This document shows, piece after piece, positions 62,001 through 64,000 of a stretch of DNA of 64,000 bases. This DNA comes from Methylomonas methanica (GTDB lineage Bacteria > Pseudomonadota > Gammaproteobacteria > Methylococcales > Methylomonadaceae). The notes beneath the pieces were generated by a model. That model was not told the origin of the DNA. It searched no databases and was given only the letters and a program-made list of their open reading frames with translations. The stretch is from NCBI RefSeq assembly GCF_001644035.1, contig NZ_LUUG01000045.1, forward strand, positions 28,612 through 92,611. Direction: 5' to 3'. The position numbers and the translations under genes were made by a program. The stretch's first letter is position 1. Each line of letters begins with the position of its first letter.

Positions 62001-64000
62001 ACCATAGCGAAAAGGATATTGCAGTGCCGGGCCGCGGCCTGCCGCTGGTCTTCGAACGTAACTACAACAGCCGCAATTCCCTGGATGGCCCCTTGGGTTT
62101 TGGCTGGACCCACAGCTTTAACCACAAACTGAACTTTTACGGCGTCGACGGCGGCTTCGTGAAAGTCGGCTGGCTGGACGGCAGCGGCGCGGAGCGTTTC
62201 TTTAAGCTGGCCGGCAGCAGTGTGCCGGTTAACAGCGCCTTCCAGGCTGCGCCCGGCGTGTATACCGCGCTGAAACGCGAAGCCGACGGCAGCTGGAGTG
62301 TCACCGAGAAGAACGGTCTGCGCTACAGTTTCGAGAATAATACCGGCGTCACCGCCGGGCAAGCGGCCCGCCTGCTGACCATCCAGGATCGCAACCTCAA
62401 CACCCTGACCTTGGCTTACAACACCGGTTGCGGCAACGTGCTGTGTACGGTGACCGACGGCCCGGGCCGTAAACTGGCGTTTCATTACACGGCTAATCGC
62501 ATCGACCAAGTGCAAGTGCTAGCCATCGGCGGCACCGTACTGGCCACCCATCAATACGGTTACGACACCGCCAATGGCAACCTGACCAGCTACAAAAGCC
62601 CGCTGGCCGTGGCTAGCCAGCATGCGCCGGTCACGTATGCCTATTACAGCAGCGCCGACGGCCAAAACCTAAACCATGCCCTGAAGACCACCACCGCGCC
62701 GCAAGGCGAAGGAATGCGCTTTTCCTACTACGTCGATGGCCGGGTCTTCCGCCACCAACGGCACAATAACGGCAGCTTGTTACCGGAAACCACCACCTTC
62801 CGTTATCAGGATTTCCGCCGCGAAACCGTCACCGTCAACGAACGCGGCTTCGAACGCCGGCATACCTTTGACGCCAACGGCAACCCGCTGCGCATCGTCG
62901 ACGAAGCCGGGGCCGCTCACAATTACAGCTACGATTCTGATCCGGCCAAGCCTTTCAATCGCCTCAGCGAATCCGACCCGGCGGGTTTGCAGGTGCAATA
63001 CCAATACGACGGTGCCGGCAACGTCACCCGCATCACCCAACCGTCCGGCGCCACTACTGAATACTACGACTTCACCGCCTTCAACGCCCCGCAGCGCATC
63101 AAGGACGCCAAGGGTAACTGGACCCTGCTCAAATACGACGCCAAGGGCAACCTGACCGACAGCGTCCGCTTAAAAGCCGGCATCGAGCCGACCGCCGGTA
63201 CCACCCCGGCCTTGGCCAACATCGCCGCCTGGACTAAACGCAATGTCGACGCCGCCACCGGCCAGCCCACCCACACCAAAACGCTACGCGACTTCACCGG
63301 CGCCACATTAGGCACCTTTGCCGGCGGCACGGGACCGACCGTCATCACCAGCTATGATGGCAACACCCTCTATCCAACGCAGATCGCGCGGCTGGGCGAC
63401 AAGACCGGCGACGGCCTGATCAATGCCGCCGACCCGACCGACACCGCCACGCTGCAATTCGACAGCCTGGGCCGGCAGACGCTGGGCATAGACGCCGACT
63501 GGCAAACCGTCAGCAGCAGTTACGACGCCGACAACCTGCCGCTGACCGGCACTGATGCCGCCGGCCACCCGCGCAACTACTTCTACGATGGCGATGGCCG
63601 TTTGACGGCTAACGAACTGGAACTGAGCCAAAACGGCAAAATCCGACTATGGGACAGCGCCTACCGCAGCTATGATACCGTCGGTCGCTTGCAACAAACC
63701 TTGGACGCCGGCGGCCACCTCGCCCAATACCAATACGATGCCGCCGGCAACCTCACCCAAATCACCGACCCCGACAACTACACCCTGGGTTTCGATTACG
63801 ATGCCGTCAACCGCTGGACTAAGGCTTACGACAAAGCCGGGCATCACGTCGACCGCAAACTGGATGCCGCCGGTCGGGTTAAAGCCGTCACCGACCCCAA
63901 CGGCAATAGCACGCTTTACAGCTACTGGAACGCCGCGCAAGACGGTCGCCTGAAAAGCGTTACCCAACCCAAGATCGCCAGCTACACCCTGGGGCAAATC
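59045..64000 (+). CDS. Giant RHS-repeat protein with transglutaminase-like domain (3' end outside window)
   Basis: At least 1652 residues in one open frame to the window end. Signal-like start MSPVSRFRFLLAFVLLCQGLLA, then coiled, charged residues. A transglutaminase-like region at about 280-420 has SSAGGATDQASLLIALLRASNIPSRYVLG and ... RHVWVEACLP; the usual catalytic cysteine position is not a cysteine. A DUF6531 region DPVNLATGNLYHSEKDIAVPGRGLPL begins near 975. RHS/YD repeats (YDGAGNVTRITQPSG, YDAAGNLTQITDPDNY) fill the rest. RHS shells of this type enclose C-terminal toxins or adhesins; the tip is not in view. Confidence 0.9.
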   Translation, partial: MSPVSRFRFLLAFVLLCQGLLATSTLSAAPQDPTALPDAVVQSLLKVHQQPGNALAQQLREHLDEAAELIDEADSEDQLQQAGQANRLPSKQELLEGKRSEIADLRQDVEAELDRVRSTLAGMKQPDKLAAFERYAKQVAQRFDRVDRSLSGFTSAHQDGPRRRALGNAKAELRVLHRHGQTAETTPEAIPTPTNRLGTEVTPTPIEPSKKLPRYLSAGPFKPDMPTYAFLLDMLGTPAEAAVPTTPNEAAACGYSQPDLAATEDVVISQEIRDLAAKLNYSPVKLYQYVYNTIRFEPYFGSMKGSLGTLYSSAGGATDQASLLIALLRASNIPSRYVLGDIQVNDASNLGANGRGPRWVGAKTYQAAASILATNQNPGAGSYANGIQLRHVWVEACLPYGNYRGASADNTGYRWIPLDPSFKDKSYQPGIAGIQQNVAFDYSATGYLAGRTHTLPHERYASQVETYIKSLNADNTLLDVPYLGEQTARTYDILPITLPYQVVQYGSWAGTSSSEIASLPASHRYRLSIKVKNSSGADLVAEQILSLPSIVHQRVTLSYVPDAASQTDWNNWNGDLAAPPSLVNLHPVIKVDGVIQTTGTGSITLGTEHRLIMKVTLDDTTRSPSCPNDDPANSAPDTDQHCFNKTVYTNLKAGAHHALMAYARQGSDRLLAERSDRLIQSVQAVPTAPTPANAANYDNTEGELLHIALLKYLRYVTDANQRLGELQGVSGESGTHLGLTAAGLKVDYLFDLPYAVHPSGPYIDVKGGLAQFVKLDSTIVVLASDSDATKQAKFAAKLAEIWPTFKLSAYTSSAYEHFIWQELIRTDAVSTVRGLQFAGESGGANPLVTLNGSNISNWSTLMDSSMNPFQVTITNYISDGATITVPKKSIAYTDGQANNNLQPWNGGVFMAENQTKGYISAMINKLGGGWALVNPTPVATSFPRDSYLPSNFFSNFPINSTTLSNGLNWLQSWGGDPVNLATGNLYHSEKDIAVPGRGLPLVFERNYNSRNSLDGPLGFGWTHSFNHKLNFYGVDGGFVKVGWLDGSGAERFFKLAGSSVPVNSAFQAAPGVYTALKREADGSWSVTEKNGLRYSFENNTGVTAGQAARLLTIQDRNLNTLTLAYNTGCGNVLCTVTDGPGRKLAFHYTANRIDQVQVLAIGGTVLATHQYGYDTANGNLTSYKSPLAVASQHAPVTYAYYSSADGQNLNHALKTTTAPQGEGMRFSYYVDGRVFRHQRHNNGSLLPETTTFRYQDFRRETVTVNERGFERRHTFDANGNPLRIVDEAGAAHNYSYDSDPAKPFNRLSESDPAGLQVQYQYDGAGNVTRITQPSGATTEYYDFTAFNAPQRIKDAKGNWTLLKYDAKGNLTDSVRLKAGIEPTAGTTPALANIAAWTKRNVDAATGQPTHTKTLRDFTGATLGTFAGGTGPTVITSYDGNTLYPTQIARLGDKTGDGLINAADPTDTATLQFDSLGRQTLGIDADWQTVSSSYDADNLPLTGTDAAGHPRNYFYDGDGRLTANELELSQNGKIRLWDSAYRSYDTVGRLQQTLDAGGHLAQYQYDAAGNLTQITDPDNYTLGFDYDAVNRWTKAYDKAGHHVDRKLDAAGRVKAVTDPNGNSTLYSYWNAAQDGRLKSVTQPKIASYTLGQI

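Noticed and set aside
61886..62515. 209-residue minus-strand frame in the RHS gene
   Set aside because: Antisense shadow of the uninterrupted RHS frame.

Overview
The window looks like a gammaproteobacterial genome segment. The transfer genes have an SXT/R391- and IncA/C-like order, there is an IPTL-CTERM-type sorting signal, and the RHS and HU proteins fit the class; a methanotroph such as a Methylococcales member is possible but only a guess. Three blocks differ in base composition. The left 12 kb is AT-richer, 13-56 kb is GC-richer and is a conjugative element core, and 57-64 kb holds a pair of large secreted proteins. I saw no tRNA, rRNA or CRISPR array.

Left block (1-12.3 kb). An RND efflux pump and its adaptor are divergent from an HxlR regulator, with back-to-back promoters. 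An alkylation-repair group follows (AlkA-type glycosylase, DUF1993, DUF1489, Ogt-type methyltransferase), then a decayed IS200/IS605 insertion. A TetR regulator comes next, followed by an MFS remnant and genes for a cupin-like secreted protein, a DJ-1/PfpI protein and an isochorismatase-family hydrolase. An identical operator word lies before the TetR gene and before the isochorismatase gene. An IS3-family transposase relic (12.4-12.9 kb) marks the junction with the conjugative block.

Conjugative block (13-56.9 kb). An F-type mating-pair-formation cluster reads traL-E-K-B-dsbC-V-A-(orphan RRXRR protein)-C-trbI-signal peptidase-trbC/traW fusion-traU-traN. traI and traD are not found upstream, and traF, traH and traG are not found downstream, so the element is split or incomplete here. 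Between traN and ssb, the place of an SXT/R391 cargo hotspot, sits a defence island. It holds a HU gene, a type I restriction-modification cluster carrying a YhcG nuclease and a GHKL ATPase with a possible nuclease tail, and facing it a four-gene type II CBASS operon (CD-NTase, E1-E2 Cap2, JAB Cap3, two-TM SAVED effector). An AcaB-like regulator and a small conserved protein follow.

The 41-57 kb block carries ssb, bet, exo, a CobS-like AAA+ ATPase, a WGR-like protein, a DUF3150 protein, a CobT-like VWA protein, small proteins, a DUF4942 methyltransferase, a GHKL ATPase and radC. Its most striking feature is RNA. Every gene there that is not translationally coupled to its upstream neighbour has a short leader of one architecture: a C-rich strand, then a stem-loop whose loop complements that strand (a pseudoknot). 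Both helices vary with compensation between copies. In several copies the 3' stem arm can instead pair with the ribosome-binding site. Three leaders also carry an upstream three-hairpin module that covaries.

Right block (57.6-64 kb). A secreted protein with toroid repeats, a putative Ig domain and an IPTL-CTERM-like tail is followed by a very large RHS protein with a transglutaminase-like domain, which runs off the window.
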